Source: Callorhinus ursinus
Taxonomy: Eukaryota > Chordata > Mammalia > Carnivora > Otariidae
NCBI RefSeq assembly: GCF_003265705.1
Contig: NW_020312894.1
Coordinates: forward strand, 674,727 to 738,726
Reading direction: 5' to 3'
Length of the DNA stretch: 64,000 nucleotides
The notes under the pieces were generated by a model that saw only the letters and a program-made list of their open reading frames with translations, did no database searches and was not told the DNA's origin. Below are positions 1-9,885 of this stretch, piece after piece. The translations under genes and the position numbers were made by a program. Numbering within the stretch: position 1 is the first letter of the stretch; each line of letters starts with the position of its first letter.

Positions 1-3000
1 CAGCTTCCTGGCCAGGCCACCTCGGCCCCTCCCCTCCCAAGGGACGGGGGTCACCACCGCCAGGCGAGTCCTCGGGCAGGGGGGCAGCAGGGGGAGGGAA
101 GGCACTGGTGTGCTGTCTCCTTGTCCTGGAGCGCCAGTCTGTGTCCCCCGCTGCACACATTCTGTTCCAGCCCACACCTTGCTTGTCCGTCCTGTGTGCC
201 CCGCACCCACACCCTCAGCCCAGAACGTGGCCCCACGGGCCGGGGTCTCTGTCCGTTCGCAGGTGCACCCACAGCTGTGCAGGACACGCCTGCTGGGGAG
301 AATGAGGAGTGCGTTCAGCTAAACGGAACCCGCCCAGAGGAGGGGCGCCTGGTTTTCAGACCAATGGAGAAGGCAAACCCGTTTGACCTCCCCGAGAGCC
401 GGACCTGCCGGTCCTGTGTGAGTCTGCAGGAGCTCACTACAGTCAGGACAACAAAGGTTCATTAGAAACTGGCCATGTCCTTGCTACACGTCTGCGCTCA
501 GGGGTGCTGAGGTGGGTGGAAGCCCTGCTGATGGGGCCGCAGTCTCCCGCACCCGTGGTTCCCGCCTGGGGTCCCCGACGGGCCGATGCAGAATGCCCGG
601 GGGCTCGGCTGAGGGTGAGCGCCGCGGATCGTCTTGGACCAACAGCCTAAGACCTCACACTAGTCAACACTCACAAACGAGACACACTCCCTCCGACGGG
701 GCCAGATTCTGTTGTGAAAACCGCATGAGTGACCAGGTGGACGGTGGGGCCTCCGGGGAGTCTGGGATGGACAGCAGGGGGGTGGTGCTGTGCCACCGGC
801 TGGCCGGCCACGGGGGCCGCCCTTTATCTCCCAGCCTTCTCTCGTCACCAGATTCCCCAGGAGAGGCCGCTGCGCTGACGGGGTGGTTGTCGGGGCGTGA
901 GCGGGGGACAGCGCGGGCTGGGGGAAGGCCCTGGGGGCCCCTCTCCTCTGACGTCTGCTCGCACGGTGCACAGGCCGGGCCCCACATGCCTGGGGAGCCC
1001 CTCTCCAGGGGTCCTTCAGGGCAGCTGGCCGTGGGCTCTGGGGGGCAGGGGGGGCCCAAGGAGGAGGGAACGGGGTCGGGACAGGCCTGGAGGAAGCAGG
1101 ACCAGGGCGAGGAGCAGGTGGAGGGCCCAGAGCCTGGTTCCCAGGAGTTGCAGGGACTGGGGGAGGGGCTCTGTGTTCCCGTCAGGATGGGGGCGGGGCG
1201 AGTCCGTGCTCAGTGTGACGAGGAAGGAGGGGCTTGGAACCTCGCTAGGAGGACGTGGAGGTCAGCCGTGTGGACCAGGTTTCTGGGTGGGAGCCGGCGC
1301 CCACATCGGACGCCGTGGTCACCTTGGTGGTGTGTCTGCATTTTCCCACCCATCAGAAATCACTGCTGGGGTTTGTACAAACGCTCTGATATAGGGGCAG
1401 TCAGCTCTCACGCACGAGAGGCGGGGGTTTGCAAGCAGCCCCTGCCGAGAAATGAGGGCAGCTCCCTGCATCCGCGGCCTCGGACCTCACACCCGCAGCT
1501 TGGCCTGAGCTCACAGTTTCAAAGCATATTTAGCCACCATTTATAATTTGAGAGAAAAGCATCCTGAGTGCTCGTCCTGGGTCTCAGAGAAGGGTCGTTA
1601 GTGGGAGAGCACACGTGATGGTGGGCCCATCTGGAAAGTAACCTGACCAGGAGTGGCCACTGAGCAGGAGAGGCTGCTGCATCCCGTCAGGCCATCATGG
1701 GGGCTCATCACAGGGTCCCTCTCCCATGGCAGCTCTCATTAGATGTCGGCAAGTCACCTTCCAAAACCCAGCCCCCTTGGCAGACGAAGCCATCTCGGCA
1801 CAGAGGCCGAAGGGCTGGACTCCCCTGCACGCCAGGTGCCTCCCCAGCCAGTGAGGGTGCTCGGCCAGCTGCACTGGGTGCCCAGGAGCCCCCGCTGCGG
1901 GGTGGGCAGGGGCTGGGCTCTGTCATCTCTGGGTTCAAGGCGGACCACCATGGGTCTGAAACCTGCCCGGGACGCTCCATCGTCCCGTAGCCCTGGTCTG
2001 GGAGTCCAGGCGCCCTGCGCCCAGGTAGTCCCAGGGCAGGCAGGGTGGGCACCCCCCACGGCCCAGGCAGGACTGAGATGGGCGCGCTGCACCCCCAGTC
2101 TCAGCTGCCCCTAGGGCCCTGCTCCTCTCTCTGCTTCTCCTTCCACTCAGCGCACCTGGATCCTGATGGCGACCCCTCTCCGCAGACCCTCTGTCATTGC
2201 GGCTGGTGACACCCTGAACCCACAGAGTGGCCTTCCCTGCAGGCTCAGCCACACAGCGCTCATGACTCCTGGCCTCCGCAGTGGAAGCAGCCAGCTGCTC
2301 CACCTGCGGGTCACTCTGTTGGCCCGCCGTGGTCCTTCCGGGGCTCAGTCCTGGGGGCCCTCATGAGCATCACGGGCGGTGACCACACTGCACCTGCTGT
2401 GGCCCACGTTCCCCGCAACCCTGGAAACTCCATGAGCCGGGGCCTCCCCCTCCACCACGCTGACTCCTCGGGTCACACACACACCAGATCCCTGGGAAGT
2501 GTGCACTAAGCACAGCGGTGTAAGGACGTAACTGCTCATCCTTGTGCCGAGGGCCTGGCCTCCACCCCACCCCGGTGCCAGCAGGCCCCGGACGGCCCCA
2601 CGTGCCCACCTGGACCTGGTCTGTCCATGGCAGGGGCCCTCAGGTCAGGGGCTCCTTCCTCAACCTTGCCAAGAGCATAAATGCCCCATGTCCTTGTCGG
2701 GAGGCCTCCGAGGCCACCAGGAAGGAATCCAGAAACAACCGGGCTGACCAGGGGGCCAGGGGACAAGGCCTGCATGCCGACAGCAGCTCTGGGCTGGGAC
2801 AAACCACAGTCACGGGTCTCATGAACCCATGTGGATGGATCCAGTCTGCTGCAGGGTGACCAGTTCCAAGGCTGCCATGGGGTGACAGGCACACACACAC
2901 TCACCCTCCCCTCTGTCTCTCTGCAGACAGGTGAACGGCGCCCCCCAGCCAGCACCTCGCCCGGCACACGACGCCTGTCCGTGCGCCGCCCTCACGGCAG

Positions 3001-3639
3001 ATACGCAGCTGCCTCGGGCCTGATGGTCTCTGTGTCTGCAGGGCAGGTGGGCGCAGGGCTGGAGTCTCATCTGAGGCCCCTGGGGAAGGAGCCGCTTCCA
3101 GCTGTCAGGCTTGCGGCGGTTTAGGGGGTGTGCGGCTGGGGCCTCAGTTTCTCACTATTGGCGGGTGGCCCGCAATTCCCACCCTGTGGGCCTCCCAGCA
3201 CCATCGCTTGCTTTGCCAACGTTGCGGGGGACGGAGTCTCTTTGCAAAGCCGACGTCACAATCTGACGTAGCATAAACCACAAGTGATATGCCATCACTC
3301 TCATCGTATTCCACTGTTTAAAAGCAAGTCACGGGTCCCTCACACCCTGGTCGGCAGGAGGCGGGGGCTACGGGGTTGCCTAGTGTGCCCGCCACACTCC
3401 ACCAGACGGAGGTCACAAGGCCTAGTAGGGCTTGTGTGCTTTCCCTGACGATGAGCATGTATCTGTACGTAAAACCGCTTTCATGCTCTTGGCTGGAACT
3501 GCAGGCGGTGAGACGCATCCAGACACCGAGAGACACAGGGGAAATCAAGGCGGGGGGAGACACAGTCTAGAGCCAGCGTTTCCCCACATTGCTGTCCCCG
3601 ACCCAAGAACCCCTCCTGTAGGGGGGCCGGCGCTGCCGC
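1..3639. other. GC-rich intergenic sequence, no gene recognised
   Basis: This is GC-rich unique sequence. An open frame of 344 codons runs on the + strand from 512 to 1546, with overlapping open frames on the other strand. Its product is rich in Gly, Ser, Pro and Arg and has no motif I recognise. High GC lowers stop-codon frequency, so I treat it as chance. A CA run with a pyrimidine tract and CAG (about 2888-2926) looks like a splice acceptor but has no partner that I can support. Confidence 0.6.
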
Positions 3640-4075
3640 AGTCTCTTACAAAATTCAACATACGACCCAGCAGTTGTGCTCCTTGGCATTTACCCGAAAG
3701 AGGGAAACACTTACCTCCATACAAAAATCTGCACATGGATACTTATAGCAGCTTTGCCAAATTGCCAAAACCTGAGGGCAGCCAGATGTCCCTCAGGGGG
3801 TGACGGGTGGATGCACCGAGATGTCCCTCANNNNNNNNNNCTCAGGGGGTGACGGGTGGATGCACTGTGGTCCATCTAGTCAGTGGGGTATTATCGGGGA
3901 TAAAGGAAGCGAGCTCTCAGCCATGAAAAGACAGGGAAGACCCTGACGTGCATGGACTGAAGTGAAAGAAGCCAGAATGAAAAGCCCACCCGTTGCATGA
4001 TGCCACACGCATGACGTTCTGCAGGAGGCAAAGCTCTGCAGACAGAAGAGGATCAGCGGTTGCCAGGGCTGGGGG
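3640..4075 (+). mobile_element. Old LINE-1 3'-end fragment
   Basis: The sequence follows the sense strand of the 3' end of an old mammalian L1 (L1M type). It includes the stretch about aligning a test locus to a resting value typical of this family (ACCCAGCAGTTGTGCTCCT), then CACATGGATACTTATAGCAG, then a segment ending GTGAAAGAAGCCAGA and GGTTGCCAGGGCTGGGGG. It is diverged and has no open reading frame. An assembly gap interrupts it at 3831-3840. Exact ends and subfamily need a repeat library. Confidence 0.75.
3831..3840. other. Assembly gap (10 N)
   Basis: Ten N's lie inside the L1 fragment. The sequence on the left of the gap (from about 3785) and on the right (from 3841) contains the same stretch, CTCAGGGGGTGACGGGTGG followed by ATGCAC. 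The gap is therefore flanked by a partial direct duplication. Confidence 0.97.
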
Positions 4076-5944
4076 AGCAGGGAGGACGCTCAGGGCAGCG
4101 AACCATGTGACAGCACAGGGAAGGACACATTGTCATTGAACACCAAACAGTCTGACAGTCTTTAAATCGAAGCTGGGAAGAGCCAGGTGTCTCAGAAATG
4201 CTCCAGGGAGGGGGGTTGGAGGAGCCCAGAGTGCCCACGGGGTTGTGGCCACGAAGCAGAGCCCGTGGTTGGAGTACTGTTGGCAATATTAGCAGAAGCA
4301 ATCGGTTCCATCCCTGAGAGCCCCCCTGGCCAGTTGTAGCCCTGCGTGGGCCCAGGTCACGCGGCGGGCGCGGGGTTCCCCGGCCCCCCTGCCAGTGTGG
4401 GCAGAGAATATATGTAGATGCAAAAGGTGGGGAAAGCATTTGTTCATTCTCGTGATAAAGTCACGCTGCTTGCTTCTGTAAGGAAGGCTGCAATGCTATT
4501 GTCCCCCGTGTGTGTGTAACACATTAGCTCTTGCTGCGATTATAATAAAGCTACCAAAGAATTTCTGACCCCTCAGCTCAGTCAGAAAGCCTTTCCCGTC
4601 CTGGACACCGACTCTGCCTTCATCGTCTGCAGCCCAGACATGCGGACGGAGCACGGGACCGGCCCATTTCCAGAGGGTTGTCTGTGCTTTCGTGTCACGA
4701 TGAACTTTTCTCAGCCCTTTCCCAAATATTGATGGAGTCAGGTGATTTATCATCGTTTTGGGGGCTGTGTTCTTTTTGTCGAGCTCTGGGCACACTGGAA
4801 ATCCACCCATGCACGCTTCTTAAACAACCTAAGAGAAGGAAGGGGGCTGGTGCGGGCCGGGCCTCAGAGGGCCAGAAACGTCCAGGCCGCCCCGACTCAG
4901 CTGTGCCCTGACCCCTCATTCTCACTGCAGAGCACACGGCGGCCTCTTTCCTGTGACATTTAATCTGACAAGATTCTGGGTCCCGGCCTGCTGTTTGTTC
5001 TGAGAGCTTCAGCCCTATCACCTGCTCCTGGAGAATGCGTCCTGCTGCCCTTCCCGCCCCTGGGGTCTCTGCCAGGACGGCTGTGCTGCTCGTGACAGAC
5101 ATGCAAGATCCTGGACAGAAGCCAGGCAGCGCTGACCACAAGGGCCTCTGCCCGTGGGGACCAGGCCACAGGGCCACCCATCATGGGGAGCAGGCGATGC
5201 CCAGGGCCCCCTGCCCACGGCCACATGGCAGCAGGCCCGGAGACGCAGCTAGGTCTGGGTGATGGCAGGCTCCCCCACGCCAGTCCCCTATCCAGTCTGG
5301 ACCAACCATTCTCCCAGGGTCAGAGGGCCTCCCTGGCTCAAGGTCTTGGGACCATGTTGTCAAGTGCTGGCCCCCATCTTTGCACACACGGTACCCTGGA
5401 AAAATCCATCTGGATCTGTCAGGGGCGATCCTCCCCACAGAAGCCGTGGCATCTTGTCCATCACCCGCCCGCTCCTTTCTATGGTTAGACAGTGGCTCTG
5501 GAACGCTGAACGGCCCAGCCACTCGGGGCTCCCACAGCCAGTCACCCGAGCTTCGGGGCAGCTGGCCACTGCCTCTGTCTGCCCGCCCACCCTCCAAGGT
5601 TTGGGACTGGCTCATTCTTTATGCAATTAATCACAGTTCCAAATTTTAAATTAGAAATAATATTCCTTCATGCAGAACCCCAATCCCTCGTAATCTGCGC
5701 CAAAGCAGATCCCAACTGACCCAGGGACGGCCTGGGACACAGTGTTGGATGCTGTGGAGACCTGTGCCAGCCCTCCTGTTTGTGGGCTCAGCTGCTGCGA
5801 GGCCCCCCTCCCCCTCTGAAGGGGTCCTCTGGGTGGGAGGCCACAGATGGGGCTCCCTCCTGGGGGACCCGCTGTGGGGCAGCCCTGCCTTCACAGGAAC
5901 CTGCTCCCCTAAGTCTTGCTCTAAGCCTCTCACCTTAAATGAAA
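4076..5944. other. Intergenic sequence, nothing recognised
   Basis: Mixed GC-rich unique sequence. Open frames of up to 160 codons occur on both strands and overlap each other, with no recognisable protein family. I see no RNA gene or clear repeat. Confidence 0.5.
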
Positions 5945-6618
5945 GTTAAATCCAAATGCATCACGGATGTAAATGTGAAGCAGAAAACTGTAAAGCTTTT
6001 AGAAAAAAAATAGGAGAAAATGTTTGATATTTTTGATATCTAGGGCTGGGCAAGCAGTTCTTAGACTTGACACCCAAGGCCAGACCCATGAAAGGAAAAT
6101 TGATAATTTGGACTTCATTATAATAAAAACAACTGCTCTGTGAGAGACTTGATGACCGGGATGGCGGGGGTGGGGGGGGCAGAAATTGCTGACCAGGAGG
6201 ATTTACAAGCCCACATCTGACCACGCACTAGTACGTAGACCAAAGAACTCTCAAAAGTCAGCGTGAAAGCAAACAGACAATCCAATTATAAGATGAGCAG
6301 AGTCATGGCGGGGCTTTTGGCAAAAGGAATACTGAAGGCCCATCAGCACACGGAAGGCGTCCAATGTCGGGAGCCACCAGGAAAACGCACATTAAAACCA
6401 CAACTATCGGAGTGGCTGAAGGAGAACATGTCCGTGCTGGTGGGTGCGGAGAAACTGGCTCATCACGTGGCCGTGAGCCGTGGCCGGGTGCTGAGAGACA
6501 ATGTGGCGGTTTCCTAAAGCATTGAACGTGTGGTTAGTGTAGGACTCACATCTGCACCCAGGCCTTTATACCAGAGAAATGAAAGTATCCTTCACAGAAA
6601 AACCCATACATGAATAAT
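5945..6618 (+). mobile_element. LINE-1 fragment, first half (sense)
   Basis: The sequence resembles the 3' part of L1 ORF2 and the following region in sense orientation. Examples are the segment around ACTGTAAAGCTTTTAGAAAA, the segment GGACTTCATTATAATAAAAA, and CATTAAAACCACAACTATC near 6390. It is degraded by stops and frameshifts. It continues at 6837 after a SINE insertion, so the SINE is younger than this L1. Confidence 0.75.
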
Positions 6619-6631
6619 ATAACACTTCTAT
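6619..6631 (+). repeat. SINE target-site duplication, left copy
   Basis: The 13 bases ATAACACTTCTAT occur here and again at 6824-6836, flanking the CAN-SINE exactly. This is the hallmark of L1-mediated retrotransposition. Confidence 0.9.
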
Positions 6632-6823
6632 TTTAAAGATTTTATTTATTTATTTGACAGAGAGAGAGAGAGAGAGCACAAGCGGGGGGCGGGAGGGGCA
6701 GAGGGAGAAGCAGGCTCCTGGCTGAGCAGGGAGCGCGATGCAGGACTCGATCTCAGGACCCTGAGATCCTGACCTGGGCTGAAGGCAGATGCTTAACAAA
6801 CTGAGCCACCCAGGTGCCACAAG
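6632..6823 (-). mobile_element. CAN-SINE (SINEC) inserted in L1
   Basis: This is a carnivore tRNA-derived SINE in antisense orientation. Read on the + strand it begins with the A-tail complement (TTTTAAAGATTTTATTTATT), then a GA-rich stretch complementary to the CT-rich region. Next comes a body with AGGCTCCTGGCTGAGCAGGG and GATCTCAGGACCCTGAGATC, and it ends at CTGAGCCACCCAGGTGCC, the complement of the tRNA-like head. It is flanked by a 13-bp target-site duplication. It is non-coding and was mobilised by L1 machinery. Confidence 0.93.
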
Positions 6824-6836
6824 ATAACACTTCTAT
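6824..6836 (+). repeat. SINE target-site duplication, right copy
   Basis: Second copy of the 13-bp target-site duplication, identical to 6619-6631. Confidence 0.9.
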
Positions 6837-7080
6837 CCATAATAGCCAAAGTGTGGAAACAGCCTGGATGCTCTTCAGCAAGGGGGCGGTTCAACAAGCC
6901 GAGATACCCGAACCGTGGGAAACGGCTGAGCAGTGGACCACCGGGATGAATCTGCAGGGAACCATGCTGCGTGATAAAAGCCAGTCCTCAAAGGTCACAC
7001 AGAGGACTCCATTTATGTTACGGCCTTGAAACAGAAAAACTGTAGAAGCGAACAGACTAGGAAATGCCAGGGGCTGAGGA
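6837..7080 (+). mobile_element. LINE-1 3'-end fragment, second half (sense)
   Basis: Continuation of the L1 interrupted by the SINE. CCATAATAGCCAAAGTGTGG, then a diverged version of the typical L1M 3' segment, ends in GAACAGACTAGGAAATGCCA and GGGGCTGAGG. It carries no usable reading frame. Confidence 0.75.
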
Positions 7081-7086
7081 CAGCTG

Positions 7087-7325
7087 TGCATGTGTGAGTG
7101 TGTGCACACAACTCTGAGCATGCGGGTGAGTGTGCTGTGTGTGCACAGGGGTAAGGGCACCCGTGTGAGTGTCTTGAGTATGAGCGCTGTGGGCATGTGT
7201 GTGTGGATATGCAGGTGTGCATGTATCTGTACGTGCCGGCTTGTGCACGTGCATGTGTGTTCACCTGTGTGTGTACGCATGCAGTTGTGTGCAAGCGTGT
7301 TCACCTGTGTGCACACGTGTGTGTC
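7087..7325. repeat. Degenerate TG-rich (CA-type) repeat
   Basis: A stretch of about 240 bp is dominated by TGTG, TGCACG and TGTGTGTG steps broken by other bases. It is alternating purine-pyrimidine and lies immediately 3' of the L1 end. The Cys/His/Thr-rich open frames on both strands are a product of this composition. Confidence 0.85.
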
Positions 7326-9361
7326 CACCTCACTCCTGGTGCCTGGCCCAAGACGGGTGACTTCATTATGTCCTTGGGTCAAAGTGCCATCTGGACGAGG
7401 GCATGTCTGAAACAGCACTGGGATTGGGGAAATGGGACCCTGGTCAGAACGTGTTCGTTTCACTCGGCGTCTCTGGACCAGCCCTGCTGGGGGCTGAAGG
7501 GCGTTATGCAAGCCTGGGGCGCACGCAGCCTTTGTGGGTCACTGCGGAAGCCTGTTCGCTATGCTGCACTCTCGTGACCTCCCGCAGCAAGGACCACGAG
7601 CTCCTTTTAGATAGAACACTCCTCCAGGGAACATACTTAGAATATAACTTGACTAACCGAAAACTAAGCCATGCACAATCTGTCGGAACTACAGCTATCG
7701 AGTCAAGCAAAGCCTATGCTAACCAGGCTCACGCGTCACAGGCTGGTGCTAATGTAGCTTTATGAACTGTGACTGTGTCCGCACCACCGCCGGACAAGCT
7801 ATGGCCTCTGTTGGAAAGTGGCTTGGTAAGGAAAAGACTACTCGGCCACGTCAGAACTGATTGTGTCTTATTTCTCTGTTCGTGCATTTTTAAAAACCAG
7901 TGAAGACAAATCTTTCACAACTACAGAGCTGAGTCATGTGAGTCCTGGCGACTTCTGGGCGTTCCCGAGAGAGATGGAGTCCCTCCCGTCTCCCTGTGTG
8001 CGCCCCTGGTCTGCCCCACGTGGGCCCGCACTGCAGCACAGAGACAGCCCTGAGAACGTGTGACCTGCCCTGCCCCATAGGCCGTGCGTCTCTGCACGAC
8101 TGGCCCTCACCAGTGGGGAGCGGGTGGGGGATGGAGCTGGGGGGCACAGGGCTGCTGGGCTGGGGGGGCTCCTGTGGACGGAGCACCAGGGACAGGGTCC
8201 AGGGGAGACGCAGCTCGGCCAGCAGTGGCTCAGGGCTCTCAAAGACAATGGGGGATGGTGCTGTTGAAAATCCAAGAGTGCCACACGAGGTGACAGAAAT
8301 CGCAGGCCAGAGCCATCTCTGCCAGATGAACACGTTGGCCAGCAAGTGTTCCTCAGACGTTGGCATCTGATGGGGAGATACCTGCTGCCGGGAGAAGCTG
8401 CTTTGTCCTGGGCCAGGGGTCCTCGCCTGGGAGGGCAGGTGCTTTCTGAGAAAAGTGGAGGGTAGAGGTAGAGGGAATGAGACCCTGGTGCTGGCCGGGC
8501 TTCGTGAGGACGTGACCCTGAGAAGGGGCTCGCTCTGAGTGACAGAAAGCACAGATCCCTGGGCACTTCTCCTGCATCGTGACGGGAAGACAGGACCCAA
8601 CCAAGCAGGGGTCAGCGGTGGGACAGTGACCCTGAGCACCACCGAGCCACCGAGCGGCAGCATCCGTTCGTCCGAAGGATGCAACCCTGGCCTGAGCCGG
8701 CTCGTCCCCTCTCCTGCCCACTGACCCCTCCCAGCCTGGTCTGCAGCACAGCCAGGCCTGGCTGCCGGCTCCTGCCTAGCCCACGTGGGCAGCAGCTGTG
8801 CCCGGGGCATGAAGAAAACCCTGGACGAGGGCCTGGATGATGTTTTGGCAACAACAAGCCAACGTGACCCTGAATTTCTGGGTCCTTGTGGTGCAGCCAG
8901 TAGCCTGCAAGTCTCGTGGTTGGTGGTTCCGGTTTGACCGACATTTGAAGGCAGTTCACGTCTTGTGCCTGAGCAGAGCGCAGCTGTTTTCTCACACAGC
9001 ATGACAGAGAAGGCCTGGAAAAGCCTCGGTGGGCCACTGATAGCCACGCACTCCCACCGAGGGGCTGGCGTCGGGGTCAGGGGCCAGAGAGGTGGGGGGG
9101 CCAGGACGCAGAGCGGCTGCACGTTCCCTCAGGCCTTGGAGGCTAGGGAACTTTGGCCTCAGGAACTTTGACGGTATTTCAGAGCACACATTCATACAAA
9201 CAGCCCATTGTACAGAAAATGAACAGCCAGAGGCTGGCCCTTCAGGGCCCCCGGGACGGCAGGGCCCCCTGCTCATCACGGTCCGCGCGTCTCCCGTGCT
9301 CTCCTCCCCGCACGCCATCTGCTGTTTGTCTTCCCACAGGCAGGGGCTCCGCTTGCCCCGC
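7326..9361. other. Intergenic sequence with a long minus-strand open frame
   Basis: Mostly unique GC-rich sequence. The longest open frame of the window, 410 codons, runs on the - strand from 9122 to 7890. Its product is rich in Ser, Pro, Leu and Arg with no domain I recognise. The + strand has shorter overlapping open frames over the same interval. I see no Kozak-flanked start or splice structure that would make it a gene, so it is not called as one. Confidence 0.45.
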
Positions 9362-9475
9362 CCCGATTCTACAGATGGGGAAACTGAGGCACCGAGCGCT
9401 GGAGATGCCCCGAGGTCGCACAGCTAAGTGGCAGAGCAGACAGCTGGGCCCCCTGGTGAGCTGTCAGTGTTAACA
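9362..9475 (-). mobile_element. MIR SINE fragment
   Basis: TTCTACAGATGGGGAAACTG, then AGGCACCGAGCGCTG, then CGCACAGCTAAGTGGCAGAG is the complement of the core of the ancient mammalian-wide MIR element (tRNA-derived SINE). It is partial and diverged. Confidence 0.85.
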
Positions 9476-9794
9476 GCACCGCCCACTCCAAGACCCGAAG
9501 TGACGGCAAGACTGTCCATAACGAGAGTGTGAATCCAGGCCAGGCTGCGGGGAACAGCACTCCCCAGGCCTCGAGGGCTTTGCTGCAGGCTCTTGCTTGT
9601 GCTCTCCATGGGCTCCCTCGGGGCCCAGATGTGGAGACCCCCCCGGGGATGGACCCCAGCTGCAGGTGTGCCCGGAAGGACGTGTGGCTGCCGATCACAC
9701 ATCGTTGGCCAAAGCAGGTCAGGGGGGCACAGAAAAGGAAGTGTCCAGGGACAGCTGTTCTCTGCCGTTTGGGTGCCCACCCCCACCTCATCTA

Positions 9795-9885
9795 TGTCTA
9801 CGCATCCGCACATGCACCCCCTCTGCACACGCGTATGCACAGCCACAAACACTCATCTGCACACACTCACACACAGGCACACATG
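9795..9885. repeat. CA-rich degenerate microsatellite
   Basis: Interrupted CA/CACA steps (GCACATGCACC, TGCACACGCG, CACACACTCACACACAGG) over about 90 bp. Confidence 0.8.

Noticed and set aside
7640..7770. GCTAATGTAGCTT-like string resembling the start of a mitochondrial tRNA-Phe (possible nuclear mitochondrial insert)
   Set aside because: Only about a dozen bases match; the flanks do not look like mitochondrial 12S rRNA or control region.
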